From positions 24,969,501 to 25,033,500 of the forward strand of contig NC_092568.1 in assembly GCF_037975245.1 (NCBI RefSeq): a stretch of 64,000 nucleotides of DNA. Reading direction: 5' to 3'. This document shows positions 28,060-40,534 of this stretch, one piece after another. Made by a program: the position numbers and the translations under genes. The DNA is from Apostichopus japonicus (taxonomy: Eukaryota; Echinodermata; Holothuroidea; Aspidochirotida; Stichopodidae). Numbering within the stretch: position 1 is the first letter of the stretch; each line of letters starts with the position of its first letter. A model generated the notes under the pieces. The model was not told where the DNA came from and did not search any database. It worked only from the letters and a program-made list of their open reading frames with translations.

Positions 28060-29233
28060 ATGGCAGTGAATCAGTACGTCGGATCCTGGACACATGAAAA
28101 GAGCGAGGGCCTTGATGAGTTCTTGAAAGCCATGGGTGTCGGATCGATAAAGAGGAAAATGGCGACAACTGTGAATCCTTCATTTAGAGTAGAATTGGAC
28201 GGTAATAAACTTGTAATTCATCAAAAACTCCTCATGAAGGCTAAAAGGACTGTTTTCGAATTCGATGTCGAAAGGACCGACCAAAACCCATTGGACGGCA
28301 AAGATGTACAGGTTACCGAGACTATGGACGGAGAACATTGGAATACCAAGTAAGTTCATTCTGGGGATTCAATACATTATACGCGGAAGGATTAGGTCTC
28401 TTGGGAAATTCATAACACGGCGTAACACTTGATTTTAGCCGAAATGTTTCTTGAAATCATTGTAATTTTCCAGTTTACAACTCGGCAAGAGTTGGAGGTG
28501 TGCTATACATGCATGGGAGGCGGGGCGGTGAGGAATGCTAAATTATTGGCAATGTGAATTTGTTCAGCCCTCAATGGTTCGAGTGTCATCTCCCCCCTCC
28601 CCCACCCTCCCGATTCTCTCGCTACTACTTTTTGTCATTGTACTTATCACCTTTTAGGACCTACCTGCATGTTATAGCGTAAGGAAAGAAGGGCAGATTG
28701 GCAAATATCGATAAAACGATCGTTTTCAACAACATATTATTAGATTTTTTGGAGAGAGTTATCTCGTTGTATTTCAACCGAAACGTCTCCCGTAAAACGC
28801 TTGAGAGGGTGAATAACACATCGAGAACCACAAACCTCATTAAATAACACTAAAACAAATTTCAACATTTCAGTGTGCGGTATAGGCTACTGCGATATGC
28901 AGTTAGGCTATTATAGTCGGGAAGGAATAGGTATGCATGTAAGCATTGGGGCGGATGATTTTGTTGTGTCCGTGATATATTGTTAAACAAATAATCAGCT
29001 GTAATTGCCCATTGAAGAGAGGAATAAACTCTTCATAGCATTTTGCAGATTATTTCATGAGTAATTAATTAATGACTTGACATTTCCTTATTAATATGCT
29101 GATGTGATTTTCTCTTTCCTTCAGGTGTTCAAATGGTGTTACTATGACAAGATCCATCGTGGACGGAAAGCTCATTGTCAAACAAACCTTTGAAGGAGTC
29201 ACGTTTCAGAGAACATTTGTGAAAGCGAAGTAG
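28060..29233 (+). CDS. FABP-3, fatty acid-binding protein family, exons 28060-28349 and 29125-29233
   Basis: The product is 132 residues, the usual family length, and is a predicted cytosolic carrier of fatty acids or related lipids. Exon 1 (290 nt) begins ATGGCAG and encodes QYVGSWTHEKSEGLDEFLK, the FABP signature. It ends at a GTAAGT donor after phase 2 of codon 97. Exon 2 (109 nt) follows a pyrimidine-rich acceptor (tctctttccttcag) and encodes GVTMTRSIVDGKLIVKQTF and FQRTFVKAK. The carboxylate-binding Arg residues are kept (TMTR and QRTF), with Phe in place of the terminal Tyr. The family strand DGNKLVIHQKLL follows the helical cap. It is the sister of FABP-5 (about 72 of 132 residues identical by hand alignment) with identical exon lengths. 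Confidence 0.93.
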
Positions 29234-29474
29234 AGGGACCAACGGAAAAATCACAGGAATAGAGTTTACTACCGGTGGCAGAAATTTGTTTATGCTATAC
29301 ATTTAAGCTTGATTTGGTTTCTTGCCATGAGAACTTTTTTCTTCTTCTTCTGGTTAATACAGTTTGGCATATCTTATAATGACAACTGACGGTATAGCTT
29401 TAAGAATGATTGTAAGGAACTCCAAACCAGTGACGTCACATCATAACCATTCATTGCGAACATAAGGTAACCAG

Positions 29475-29677
29475 CCAGTTGGGACAATTTCCTAATGCTA
29501 TAAGACCTATCTAAACTGTACTCCAATAGCATGCTCTAAAAGCACTGGTATTGACAGTACAAGCAGTTCCTAACCTTGATCTGATAGAAACATGATATAC
29601 ATACTGCTCGTACTGACAACACGAGTGCTCTGAAGCGGGACATGACACAACTTTATAGAAAAAATTGTCCCAACTGG
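29475..29677. mobile_element. MITE of about 203 bp with CCAGTTGGGACAATTT ends
   Basis: The left end CCAGTTGGGACAATTT matches the reverse complement of the right end (AAATTGTCCCAACTGG) exactly. There is no coding capacity. The flanks share GGTAAC on both sides at unequal distances, so the target duplication is uncertain. It sits about 240 bp after the FABP-3 stop codon, and a truncated copy lies at 12924-13082. Confidence 0.85.
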
Positions 29678-29884
29678 GTGAGGTAACAGTTAATACAAAA
29701 TGTTGCCATATTGTTACATAAGACTTCACCGTGTCGAGGCATTGAGGGTGAACCAAACATTCAAGTATTCTAAATGAAGCGGAGGGATCGGATGGGCTGC
29801 CGTAGGTGGAATGAGGTAGGGTGAAGAGAGGTGGTGTGGGTTGAGCTGATCTTGGGTGGCTAGTGGCATTTAATGAAGAATCTG

Positions 29885-29890
29885 AATAAA
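29885..29890 (+). terminator. Candidate polyadenylation signal of FABP-3
   Basis: AATAAA, about 650 bp after the FABP-3 stop. It would place the MITE at 29475 within the 3' untranslated region. No exact AATAAA occurs nearer the stop. Confidence 0.3.
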
Positions 29891-30852
29891 TTTATAACGG
29901 ATAACATTTTCATAGAATTTTTTTTTATCTATTTGTCATTTTTAAATTGTAAACATCATTCCTAACTTTTCCGCTCCCAGTCTTCATTTTACTCTTTCAT
30001 TTAATTTCATAAGTTATGATCATGTTTTCCTTTGAACATTAAAAGGGAACGGAAAAGGTCACGCCTGTACCCTAGTTATCTGAAAGCCGTTGTCATTTCT
30101 ATTTCATTTCCAGAGTCAATTTGTCGAAATTTGCCTCATGCAATTCATATATTATTACGACTCTTTCTTTTTATTAAAACAAAACAGAGCATCAACTCAG
30201 TGCGGTTTGCGTTGAATTTCTCACATGTGTATGTGGTCACTATATATAATCGACCGTTACATAATATGACCGTTAGACCCATAAGGTAATTGAAGATATA
30301 ATCTGAAGCTCATATATGTAGGCTACCAAACTCGCACCCGGAGCAAAGATCGTAGGCAAACTTTGTAAATGATAAAAGAAAAACACAAATTCTACATTAT
30401 ATAAATGGTTACATATATCGCTGGTTAAAACAGATTTAACGGTCGTGTCTACAGTGATCTCAGATTGCTGGGTATTCAAATATGTGTACAAATACCACAT
30501 GCATGGCTTGGTAGGAGTAAAGGAAGTTATACACCCAACGCAAAATGCAGCTGCTAATGTATGCCCTCACGATGTCTACATGGCATGAAGGACCTTTAAA
30601 CGTATGAAATATTGAAGGGGAAGGGGAGGGGGTAATGAAACCAGAATCCCGGGGTGATGTGCTACAATATTGCACCACAACCCGAACATATGAGATCAAG
30701 TATATAGAAAGGGCTGCCCCCACCCCATCCTCCGCTATCCACCCCTTTACTAACAGGAATTCGCCAATCATATAACGAGAGACAATCTACCTGGCCATCA
30801 GGAGCGGATCCAGGGTTCCTCAGAATAGCGGGTCCGGAAGTCGAGTATGATC
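29891..30852. other. Intergenic, no gene seen
   Basis: No gene is recognised. A hAT-like end CAGGAGCGGATCCAGGG at about 30799 has no clear partner and may be interrupted by the next element. Confidence 0.4.
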
Positions 30853-31843
30853 CAGTGGCGTCGCCAAGGGGGGGGGGCAGGGGCACGTACCCCCCTGGAA
30901 ACCCGAGTGCCCCCCCCCCATCTGAGATTTGGGTTGGTAAAGAAATATATATATATATTTTGTTATATTCAACTCCCATCATCTGAGCTGGTTTTTAATA
31001 AGGACAAAGAAGCACAGTAATTCGTATTTTCTTCAAATGAGCTGCGAAAAAATGAAAAAGTTTATCCTTGACCGTCGGGTATCGAAGTCGTAACCCGCGC
31101 CATCACAACTCGTGAATTGGATGCCAGTGAAATGCCGAAAATCCGGACCTGCTGTGAGAAGGGAGGGTACTGCAGTATGTTGCCTTGGTCTGAGGTTGAC
31201 AGGTTAGGCGCTGACGAAATGTGAGAATGTGAGGGTCCGCAGGCACCATACATGCCTATATTTGTGGACCCATATATTAACCTTGTTGTGTAGGGGGTGC
31301 AGAAGTCATTTGAGGTCAGATGCTTGTAGGAACAAATGGCGAATGTTCACACCTGCATACTGAGCTATACTCGATGTGTGATCAAACTTTGGATTGCATG
31401 GTGAGATCCCTGATAGGAGCCAATAACGATGCTGGAACCTGTTACATCTTAATAGATAATGGAAGAAAACGAGAAGGACAAGAAAGGAGTCGGGGGTCAT
31501 GCACACATTAATTCAACAAATGTAGGTTCTATTGATAGGGTTAGGCATAATCTCGACAGCATGTGGTTCATATCCTCTGCAAAATTCTGCGCGTTGTTAA
31601 AGTCATTATCTCAAAAATAGCAATTTCTGGAGATATCTTCAGATCGAATTTAGCATCAAATGTGGCACCATTTTGCATCTAGCCCATCTTCCGTATGCGA
31701 AAATTTTCCAAAGGGGAGGGGCCACTCCCTCCCCTTAGACCCCTCCCCAGGACGCCGATCCGTATCCACCTAAGTGCCCCCCATCAAATGCTGGTGCCCC
31801 CCTGTGCCCCCCCCCCAGACTGAAAAGTCTGGTGACGCCACTG
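30853..31843. mobile_element. hAT-like non-autonomous element of about 991 bp
   Basis: The left end CAGTGGCGTCGCCA pairs with the right end TGGTGACGCCACTG (one mismatch). G and C runs lie just inside each end (30869-30877 and 31797-31816). The right flank CGAGTATC resembles the left flank CGAGTATGATC, consistent with an 8-bp duplication that has since gained three bases. No transposase frame is present. Confidence 0.75.
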
Positions 31844-33732
31844 CGAGTATCGGTATATACCTAACTCGCAGTGGGATTAAGAAAACTTTGGGAAGGGTAA
31901 CAAGTGCCTACGCACGTATATAATGCATCCATGTTTCTACCTTGATTGGTGCAAAAGTATGTTTGCAGCTTAAGCTTTATTGTCAAACAACTTTCAAAGA
32001 GAGTGGGGGGGGGGGGGTTGTCTGAGTCGCCTGCGCCCTCTCCATGGCTCCACCCCTGTATGTTTATTGAGGAGATACCATAGATGTCGGATCCTCCTCC
32101 CAATGCAAAGTAAATCTCGCAGTTTCGCAGTTAAACTGCACGTTCGCATGTGATGTTTTATTCCATCTTCAGTATATTCCACTCTCAAAGAGTATGAGTC
32201 AGTACATAAATAAGCTATGATAATGGAAAGTTATATAAAATTGAAAGGAATACAAACAACTCATTTCACAAAATCCGTAATAGTTTTATTAAGAACTGAT
32301 TGAAAGAATTGTACAAGTCTTTGAAAATGCATACATCTCTTTTCAGTAATTTAATTATAAAGTATACGTAATACTTCTATAGACCCTGTTCGAGCAACTT
32401 AATATAACTCACCCCAAAAGTTGCATATTTGAAAATATTAACATAACCACTGGTGAGAGGTGGTTGCTGTTAACCCCCCCCCCCCCCGCCCCACCCCACT
32501 CCTTCCCATCATAAAAAACACATCGCTTCACCCTCAAAAGAATTCACAATTCCCTGGAATAAGTATCTGGCAAGTAATGATTGACCACAGCACTGAGATT
32601 TGTGATTACTCTTTTCAGTTTCATGGAGTTTTGAGTATAAATGATAAACTTGAAGTATTTGTATCGTAATATACACATTTTTATATAGAGCCCTTCAAAT
32701 GACTGAGAGGTTTATGGGTACAAGGCTATTCCTGTCCCTTCTCACTCGTCTGACATTTTGGTCGCTATAGCTACATTAATTAACCCTCATCAATTAATAA
32801 ACCCCCATTAATTGAGAATGAAGACAAACGACGAGTGTTCTCTGCTATTCTATAGTTGACGTTGAAGAGTTGAAAATATTACATTGTGAATATTTGTAAA
32901 TCAATTGTGAAAATAGTACAAGAAGTTAGAAGATTTTACGGGGAATAAAGACCCGTTAAATAAGTAAAAAAGGAATACAGAGATATATTTCAGCTATTAC
33001 ATATAAGTAAAATCAGAGTAGAATAGTTCTTCAAATTTGAAAAAAATATATCACCATTTTATAATTAAATATTAGCAAGACATTGATTGACTTAAAACGA
33101 TGTCGGACAACCTAGTCTTTCAATAAGAGGTCAAAGAGTGTAAATAGCCTTCCTGATACTACCTCAAAGGATGACATTAAACAGCATTTTAGTATTTTTT
33201 TTTACAGGGTCATATAAACTATATATAGCTATCTAAAGTATCTTGATATTATCACTGATTTCAAAGTGAAACATAATACCCCAACAAACCTCCCACCTTA
33301 ACTACGTATATATGAAAGACCAACACAGCCCACCCATAGGACTGACAAGAAGGGATGGGGCGGATGCTATACAAGCCCATGTGATCATGCTCCAGTGTGG
33401 AGCCCAGGAAATTATGGCGGCAGGGGGAAAATTTCCATGGGATAAAGAATAGTGAATTGTCAGTTTCATTTTATTGTTATAAGGCATAGGCCTATAAGGA
33501 CGATTTCAAAATGGAGACCCGGGGACGTAACTGTCCCGGGACCCGACCTACCGCAAGACACCTATATTCACCAATGTTAACATTCCTACATCTCAAGTGC
33601 TGCCACCATCCCTCATGCAAATCTCCCATCATTGAGATCAATGTGATGTTATCATGTGTTTACATGGATTAAGTATAATCAAGAGGACTTTACTATAATT
33701 TACTAATATTGGTATATACAGTGATGCCTGAG
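31844..33732. other. Intergenic downstream of FABP-4
   Basis: This likely includes the FABP-4 3' untranslated region (minus strand). G and C runs occur at about 32007-32018 and 32476-32488. A single hAT-like end (CAGGGGTGGAGCCATGG on the minus strand) lies near 32041-32057. No other gene is seen. Confidence 0.45.
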
Positions 33733-35003
33733 TTATTTTTTCTTAAAGTACCGTGTAGTGGATACCCCTTTAACCGTATTCGTCATTAGTAGACAATCGT
33801 CTTTCAGTGACCTGGTTGCGCTGGGTAGATTCTCATTATCGACTGGTTCTACCACCAAGACATCGCCATCCCAGTATCCTGTCTTCTTCTCCATCTTGCC
33901 TGTCATTGGATTCTTCATCTCATACTCATCACCGGGGACGAAACTGTCGACCAGATCGCCTTTAGGCGTACTTAAATGTGGAACGAGAGAGAAAGATGTA
34001 GATGTCTATATAGCAAACAAAGAGCAGGTTGGGATATATGAGGGCGGGGGGGGGGGATATGAGACGGGGTTGTTATTGGCAGTTCTATCGAGAAATTTAA
34101 ACATATTTGACAGGGCAGAAAGATCTACGTCCTCATTCGTATATGTCGTGCTCTGTAAACAAGAAGAAGTTAGACATACGTGTAGATGTAATAATCTCAT
34201 ATTAACCACTTTGAGACATCTATCGTGAACACCATTTCATTAAAATAACAAACTTCCAAGAATACTACTTTAATGTCAGTTATTTTGGCCAACTTGAGTC
34301 CCTACCGAAAAAGTTGTTTTGATATTAAATATGTAGTTATTGATGTCCAAACTTATTTCACTGTAATCTTTTAGAGAGAACATACAATTGGTTACTGATA
34401 GTATCGACTCGCTATTGACAATTCTTAATTTTGGCGCCATTTTAGACATATCAAACGTACATTGGGTCATGGATAGTATCATGCCTGACGAGAAGGGGCA
34501 GGGGGTGGAAGGAATCAGGGGATACAGACCCTAGGCCGATGGTCAATTGAGGGCATGTATAGGCTAATTGTCCCTCGGTACCGTTCTGTCTCTCGACGCC
34601 TATGAATATGATCAATATACCGTTGCTTAATATCAATTACTGTTACCGTTGCTTAATCTCAATTTTAGTAGTAATCTAGAGTGATATATTTAAAATGTAA
34701 GTTTCGATTTTTACTTTTACCTCAACTCAATACTGTCACCATCTTTAGATTATCCTAGATTAATTTCATTTCTCATATTGCTAATACCAGTTAATGATCT
34801 CAATGATAACATGCTACTTACTGTGTTCTGATCTCAATCTTGTCACCTTCTGTCGTGATATCTATCGACACATTTGCCTTAGCAATTATCTTCCTCACAA
34901 ACCAATTCAAGCCCACAGCCTGAAGATATTTATCGAAATTCTCATCATTTCGCTCAAGAACCCAGTGTCCAGTTAAATCAGGTTTCTCTGAACTGTCGGC
35001 CAT
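33733..35003 (-). CDS. FABP-4, fatty acid-binding protein family, exons 35003-34822 and 33970-33733
   Basis: The product is 139 residues and is a predicted cytosolic lipid carrier. Exon 1 (182 nt) encodes LTGHWVLERNDENFDKYLQA, a textbook FABP signature, and ends IEIRT plus two bases at a GTAAGT donor. Exon 2 (238 nt) starts at 33970 after a strong acceptor (ctttctctctcgttccacatttaag trimmed to ttccacatttaag). It continues the strand and the turn DLVDSFVPGDEYEM, where family members have K-x-G-x-x-F-D-E. The end STTRYFKKK keeps Arg-x-Phe, and the partner Arg is in SATRSL. The joined frame is open over 420 nt. A second strong acceptor (gcttacaattgcag) lies seven bases before the ATG, so the leader is spliced. 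The intron position (codon 61, phase 2) differs from FABP-3 and FABP-5. Confidence 0.92.
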
Positions 35004-35165
35004 CTCTTATCTGCAATTGTAAGCAAAGACTATAAACAATATATCATCCTTATCAATAAGATTTTATACTTGGTATACTATAGTATAGATAACATGCCCA
35101 CGAGTGAACCACCTTGCCTTCATATAGCTAGAAATATAGGTGCAGAAAGGTAGAGTAAGGGAAAA

Positions 35166-35490
35166 ATAATAGTAATAATAATAATTTTAACAACAACAAT
35201 AACGATAATAATAACACTAATAAGAATAATTAAAATATTAATAATAATAATAACAACAATAATAATCATAATTATGCATGGTAATGCTCAACTTCATTAT
35301 TATTTAATTTTTGCTATTTTTGAATGGATACGTTATTTGTATATTAATGTATAGTTGAAATAAACGGAGGAAAAAATAATATTAATAAATAAAATATTAA
35401 TAATAATTAAAGTATTAATAAAAATAAAAACAATAACAACAACAATAATCATAAATATAATGATAATAATAATAATAATAATAATAATTA
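35166..35490. repeat. AAT-rich low-complexity region
   Basis: Imperfect AAT and AAC trinucleotide tracts occur at about 35166-35272 and 35371-35490. They lie upstream of FABP-4 and are separated by about 100 bp of unique sequence. Confidence 0.9.
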
Positions 35491-35949
35491 TAATGATTTT
35501 TGTTTCACTTCTTTCTTCTAACTAATGAACCTACTGTTACCTTTGAATTTATACTAACATGCTAAACCGACTTTATAGGTAGAAAGATAACAACATGTTG
35601 ATTCTTATGCCACCTCCTTCTCCCTCCTCTGATTAAATAAGTGTTAACCTCCACAGTCTATAATCAGCACATGTGCACGCAGAATTTTATAACTTTATTT
35701 TAGGGTAATGGGGGACGTGATGCGTTCGCTTGGGGAAATTATATTGCTAGAAATTAAACAAAAGTTTGGCCCCTGAAATAGCTTATTGCAGATTTCTTGA
35801 CTTTTGTAGGTTTTCCATAGCAATAGGGGGGTGGGGGGTGGAGAAGAAGTGGTGATCAGAGGAGGGGAGGGGAGGGTTAACTTATCAGAGAGAAACAAAT
35901 CTCATGCAGTTTAAAAGATTACAAACAGGCAGATGTTTCAAGTTATTTG

Positions 35950-37290
35950 CAGGGGCGTATCCAGGATTTTCCAATAGGGGGGGCGCCAGGCATGAATGAT
36001 CGCCGTCCTGGGGGATGGGTCTAAGGGGAGGGGTGTACAATTTTTGCTTTCAAAGAAGGGCTGAAATGCAAAATGGTGTCATATGCATGGGCGGCGATCC
36101 GTACTTCCGAGTGGGGGGGGGGGATATGACCTTGTTGACTATCTAAGCGTAGCGCCACCATGAGTTGGCGCGAAGCGTACAAGAAAATTTTGGGATTAAC
36201 AAACCCTCTAGATGGCCGGAAACGGCACTTCCCGAGGTTTCCAAGCGGCATATACCCAACTTTAAAATAGGGATGTCATGTCCGAAATATCTCATAATCA
36301 GGATCCAAAATACTTTTTTTTTTAATTTCGGGTGTTATTTTGGGAAAATTGCCCCTGTCAATCTTGTTTCAGGCGCAACGTTAGAATGTTCGAGAGCTCT
36401 GTTATATTATTCGATGAAGAAAATGGCCTCATGCAGGCTATTATAGGCCTATACACATGCAATACACAATTACACATAGTTACATTCCTAGGTACCGATT
36501 GCTAGGGCATCCAGGTGAAACGTGTATTAAGCATTACCCTGGTTACATGAGATTCTCAGCTGTTCGAGGGAACATGTACGTGTGTAGGCCTACTATAGGG
36601 CCTATATGAATACTATGAGGGTGCATATATGTACTATATCAATACCGTGGGCGCAATAATACATTTTGTTGTTATAGGGCCAATGAAGCCTACAGTCAAC
36701 TATTTTTGCTTTATAAAGACGCTTTATTTGAAAAGATCGCACTGCGTTTATGGTAGGCGAGAAATGAAGCTAAAAAAGAGCCGTACATTAACGAAGATGC
36801 ATAAATGTAGGCATGAAAATATTCTTATCCCTGGCATTTGGTGGGGGGGGGGGGGATATGGTGCATTACATCCCCTCCACCCATTTTCATGGGGGGATAT
36901 ATCCCCCCTCCACCCAGGATCGTCGCCCATGGCCATATGTGATCCATTTTTCGACCTTAATAATAAGCAACATTTCCAGTAAATATGGACACAAAATGCA
37001 CAATTTAGTATGGCTGGCATGTCATTTAGTGTTTATAGTGATAATACAAACACAATTACCATCTATGTTTCTAAAACTATTATGCCGCCGAACTTCGCCA
37101 GAACCTTTTTTTGGCAAACAAAAAATAAAGCATACGGGAGGGGGGGGGGGGGGTTGAGCGATCACCGACATCTCACATAAAGGTCGTCATCAATTTTTTT
37201 TTTTTTTTTGCTTAACTTTTTTTTTTTTTGGTGACGGCCAATAGGGGGGGCGCGCGCCTGTTGCGCCCCCCCCCCCTGGATACGCCCCTG
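35950..37290. mobile_element. hAT-like outer element, CAGGGGCGTATCCAGG ends, hosting a nested element
   Basis: The left end CAGGGGCGTATCCAGG is the exact inverse of the right end CCTGGATACGCCCCTG. G runs lie just inside the left end, and G and C runs lie near the right end (37243-37276). The element at 36086-36931 sits inside it with its own duplication, so this one is older. The flanks share only ATTTG (35945-35949 and 37291-37295), not the 8 bp expected for hAT. Confidence 0.75.
36086..36931. mobile_element. Complete CATGGGCGGCGATCC element, 846 bp, nested
   Basis: The TIRs are CATGGGCGGCGATCC and the inverse of CATGGGCGACGATCC (one mismatch). The flanks GTCATATG (36078-36085) and GCCATATG (36932-36939) form an 8-bp duplication with one difference, as expected for hAT. 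A two-hairpin module lies at 36137-36240. No transposase frame is present. A second, truncated copy lies at 26198-27093. Confidence 0.88.
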
Positions 37291-37714
37291 ATTTGCATTT
37301 ATTTCAAACTCCTATTATTTATCAGGATTAAGTAAGAAGAATATCATGCATATAATGGAAACATTTATTAATTTCGATGCATCTACATAGAATGAATTAA
37401 CACGAAGAAGATTAAGACAGATTGCTACAAAAGTATAGTATTTTACATTAAAGAGGTATGGATGAGGTAACTGCTAACGTACACCAGGGAGTTGTCTGAG
37501 AGTAAAGTGTGTTATAAATACTACTGCAGTTGCGTCTTATTCTGAAGGGGAAACCACGATCACAACCGAAGTATTCCCGACAGTGATCGGAATTTACCCA
37601 AACAGAATAAGAGCACAACTGTAACAGATTTGTCCGAGTATTCAAATACACATGATCGATGAGAGCTTTTACGACATGATTGCAAAATTAACCAGTACAA
37701 CGGAACAGATACAA

Positions 37715-37801
37715 TTAGTTCAAATGGGTAATGAGCAGAGTTGGATCCAGGGTTATAAAATTAGTTTAAATGGGTAATGAGCAGAGTTGGATCCAGGGTT
37801 T
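37715..37801. repeat. 46-bp tandem duplication
   Basis: Two nearly identical adjacent copies of a segment running from TTAGTT to GGATCCAGGG. Confidence 0.85.
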
Positions 37802-38246
37802 TTATAGAGAAGGGGGTGAGGCCCTGCATGCGGTTGTTGAAGCCGATTGCATACAGGTCTACAACTATTGTCAGAATTAAATTCAAGGATAAGGTGTAGA
37901 TATCTCAGAAAAATGGATGGCTACCAGTTAATAATTGAATAATCATAAACAACAAGTCACCCATTCTCATCTGAAAATGGTATTGATTTGAGTAAAGTGT
38001 CGAACAACAACAAAAAAACAAATATGCTAATGGGCCAGGAACATTATTTACCTTACATTGACTGTGTGGATTACAGGACAAGTAGTAATTAAAGGAATAA
38101 ATCAATATCTTCTTTATCTTAATGGAATGAACTTAGTATGGAATCTTGGGAAATCTATTGTATAGTATGAATGAACGTGTAAACGAATCAAATATATAAC
38201 AAATATAATGGAATATTCATTAGTACCATGCCACCTCTGGTCACCT

Positions 38247-38850
38247 GAGTACTCAATATGCATAGTTCACTTAATGGTTAATCAACATAATAAATTTCCA
38301 CTAGAGTACTGAATATGCATAGGGTCACTTAATGGTTATACCAACATTATAAATTTCCACCAAGACCTCTCAAGACAAGTTTTATTGTGGCAAGTTGCAT
38401 TGCCTCAAGAAGTACGGTATTGCATGATGCAGTATTTCTCGGGTTAGGGTTAGGGTTTAACCCTAGGGGTTAACCCAAACCATAGGGTTTGCCTGGTCCA
38501 CAAGATACGTCATTCATTGGGCTGTATCATGCATGATGACATTGCTAGACATATTAAACTGTGTACAAAACAGTTCTCCTTGAGAAAAACTGTCACGTGA
38601 GGATTGGCTGAAATTTCCACTAGAGTACTGAATAAGCATTGGTCACTTCCAAACTAATCAGTATTATAGTATTTAATAGACAAATGAATATGCACTGATC
38701 ATTTAATGACTATTCAACATTACAGTGACCTTTCTCTACTCAGGTACTGAATATACATTATCATTGTAAGAGCTTTGTAATTAAAAACATTTATAGTATA
38801 GTGTCTACTAAATATGGGCTGGTCACTCTGTGGCTATTTAATAGCATAGT
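38247..38850. repeat. Decayed 57-bp minisatellite
   Basis: Two clear adjacent units (from GAGTACT, ATATGCATAG and GTCACTTAATGG to AAATTTCCAC) start at 38247 and 38304. Weaker copies lie at about 38615-38850. About 230 bp of other sequence, including a telomere-like stretch, separates the two parts. Confidence 0.7.
38440..38480. repeat. Telomere-like inverted TTAGGG stretch
   Basis: GGGTTAGGGTTAGGGTTTAA is followed by CCCTAGGGGTTAACCC, giving about three TTAGGG units facing an inverted unit. Confidence 0.55.
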
Positions 38851-40534
38851 GGCTTTTATACAATATAAAATGTACAAACACAGAAATCTGACCATGGAAA
38901 ACCAAACAGTAACATCTCTCATCATTCCTTCACTGACCATATAATATGTAACAGTTCGCTGCTAACAACTTTTAATTATTAATTAAATACTTAAGTATAA
39001 AACAATGGACATTGCAATCATAAGTTTCTTTAAGACAACGGCATTCAATTAACACGATGTTGAGTTAATTTTCCATAAAATTCTATTTCATGATATTAAA
39101 CAGATTTATCAAAAAAGATTAAAACAAATTTCTCTTTTTACTTCCATCAATGAGAATCGATTAATACCCAGTAACAGACCTCGGTAATAGTCAAACATTG
39201 AGTAAATAATATGGACCAAGATAAATTGTTAAAAATTGATCATGTTCAATATTTATATCATAAAAACTGATTTCAATTGTTCAATTTCGCTTGAACAGTT
39301 GTCTGACATAGATATTGCATTTGTAAAAATCAAAGGCTTGTTACAGCTTGAATACTTTAGACAAAATAACTGGCCAAATAAATTGGAAATCAGGGATTGG
39401 ATAAACTATTAAGAATCTCTTAGAAACACAGAAAACAATTGGCAGTATCAAACACGAACAAAGTCTGCATGATCAATAAAAACATAAATTTTACAAAATA
39501 CACGGAAAATTTTTGGTCACAGAAAGTACTAAAGGGGATTGACACTCTAGTCTCTAAGTTTGTCATATAGAATTGAATTTGAATTGAATTTGAATTTATT
39601 GTCCACAATTGGAAATTCGGGTTACACAGGTTGTAAACGAAAAAAGAAAAGAAAAGAAAAAAAAGCAATAGTATAAGTATAAGTATCAATAGACTGCGAT
39701 ACACATGCAGTAATACAAACATATATAGCAAGTCCTACAAATAAGAAACTTATCTTCTCACTTGTAAATTACATATATGGATAGAATTAGGCACAAATGA
39801 GTATCTGACATCTATTGACATCTATGAAGGTTGAAGGCAGACATCATGTTTACTTGCTACTGTAACTTTAATACACCTTACAAAAGTAATGCACGAAAGC
39901 TAGTATGTCACCAGAAAGTGAAATCGACTAAGGATTCCCACTTTCACTGTTGTGAGAGAATGAAGCTTTGTAAAATTATTGAGATGTGCAAAATATCAGC
40001 TGCAGGCAAAATATGAAAGAATAAGTTTTGGACAAAATAACTATATTAATGGTACATGTTCAACCAAACTTTCTACACCCCCCCACCCCCCCCCCCCTTC
40101 CTGCCAAGGCTAAATTTAAATGCCATTTATAAGGTTATTGAGAAACTATTCTATAAAATTGAAGGCTCATCAGCCAAAAAGCAAACTGAATAAAAGAGTA
40201 GTGCTCTCTAACATGCTAAATTGTCGAATAATGGTCAAGAATGGTCAAGTGTGGTCAAAGTTCGACATTCATTTTGTTACTTTAACAATATAGGCGATTA
40301 CGCATAATAGTTGGAGTTTATAAAATTGCAAAGTTAAATATCTCAATTCTTTGGTTTGCTGTTTTTTCACACAGAATATATTAGTTAAAAAGGAAATGAG
40401 TTATCAATATTAAAGTGCTACTTTTAAAGCCATGTTTTTTTGTTTTGAATTTGTGCGATGGCTAGTGTCTAAGTCTACAAAACTATAACTTGTCATCTAA
40501 TAAACTCTTCCATCATCTCCAACTCTTTTGGTTT
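38851..40534. other. Intergenic downstream of FABP-5
   Basis: This likely contains the FABP-5 3' untranslated region. At 39571-39665, GAATTGAATTT repeats, a stretch TTTATTGTCCACAATTGG and an A-rich run resemble the 3' end of a retroposon. A C run lies at 40080-40097. No gene is recognised. Confidence 0.4.
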
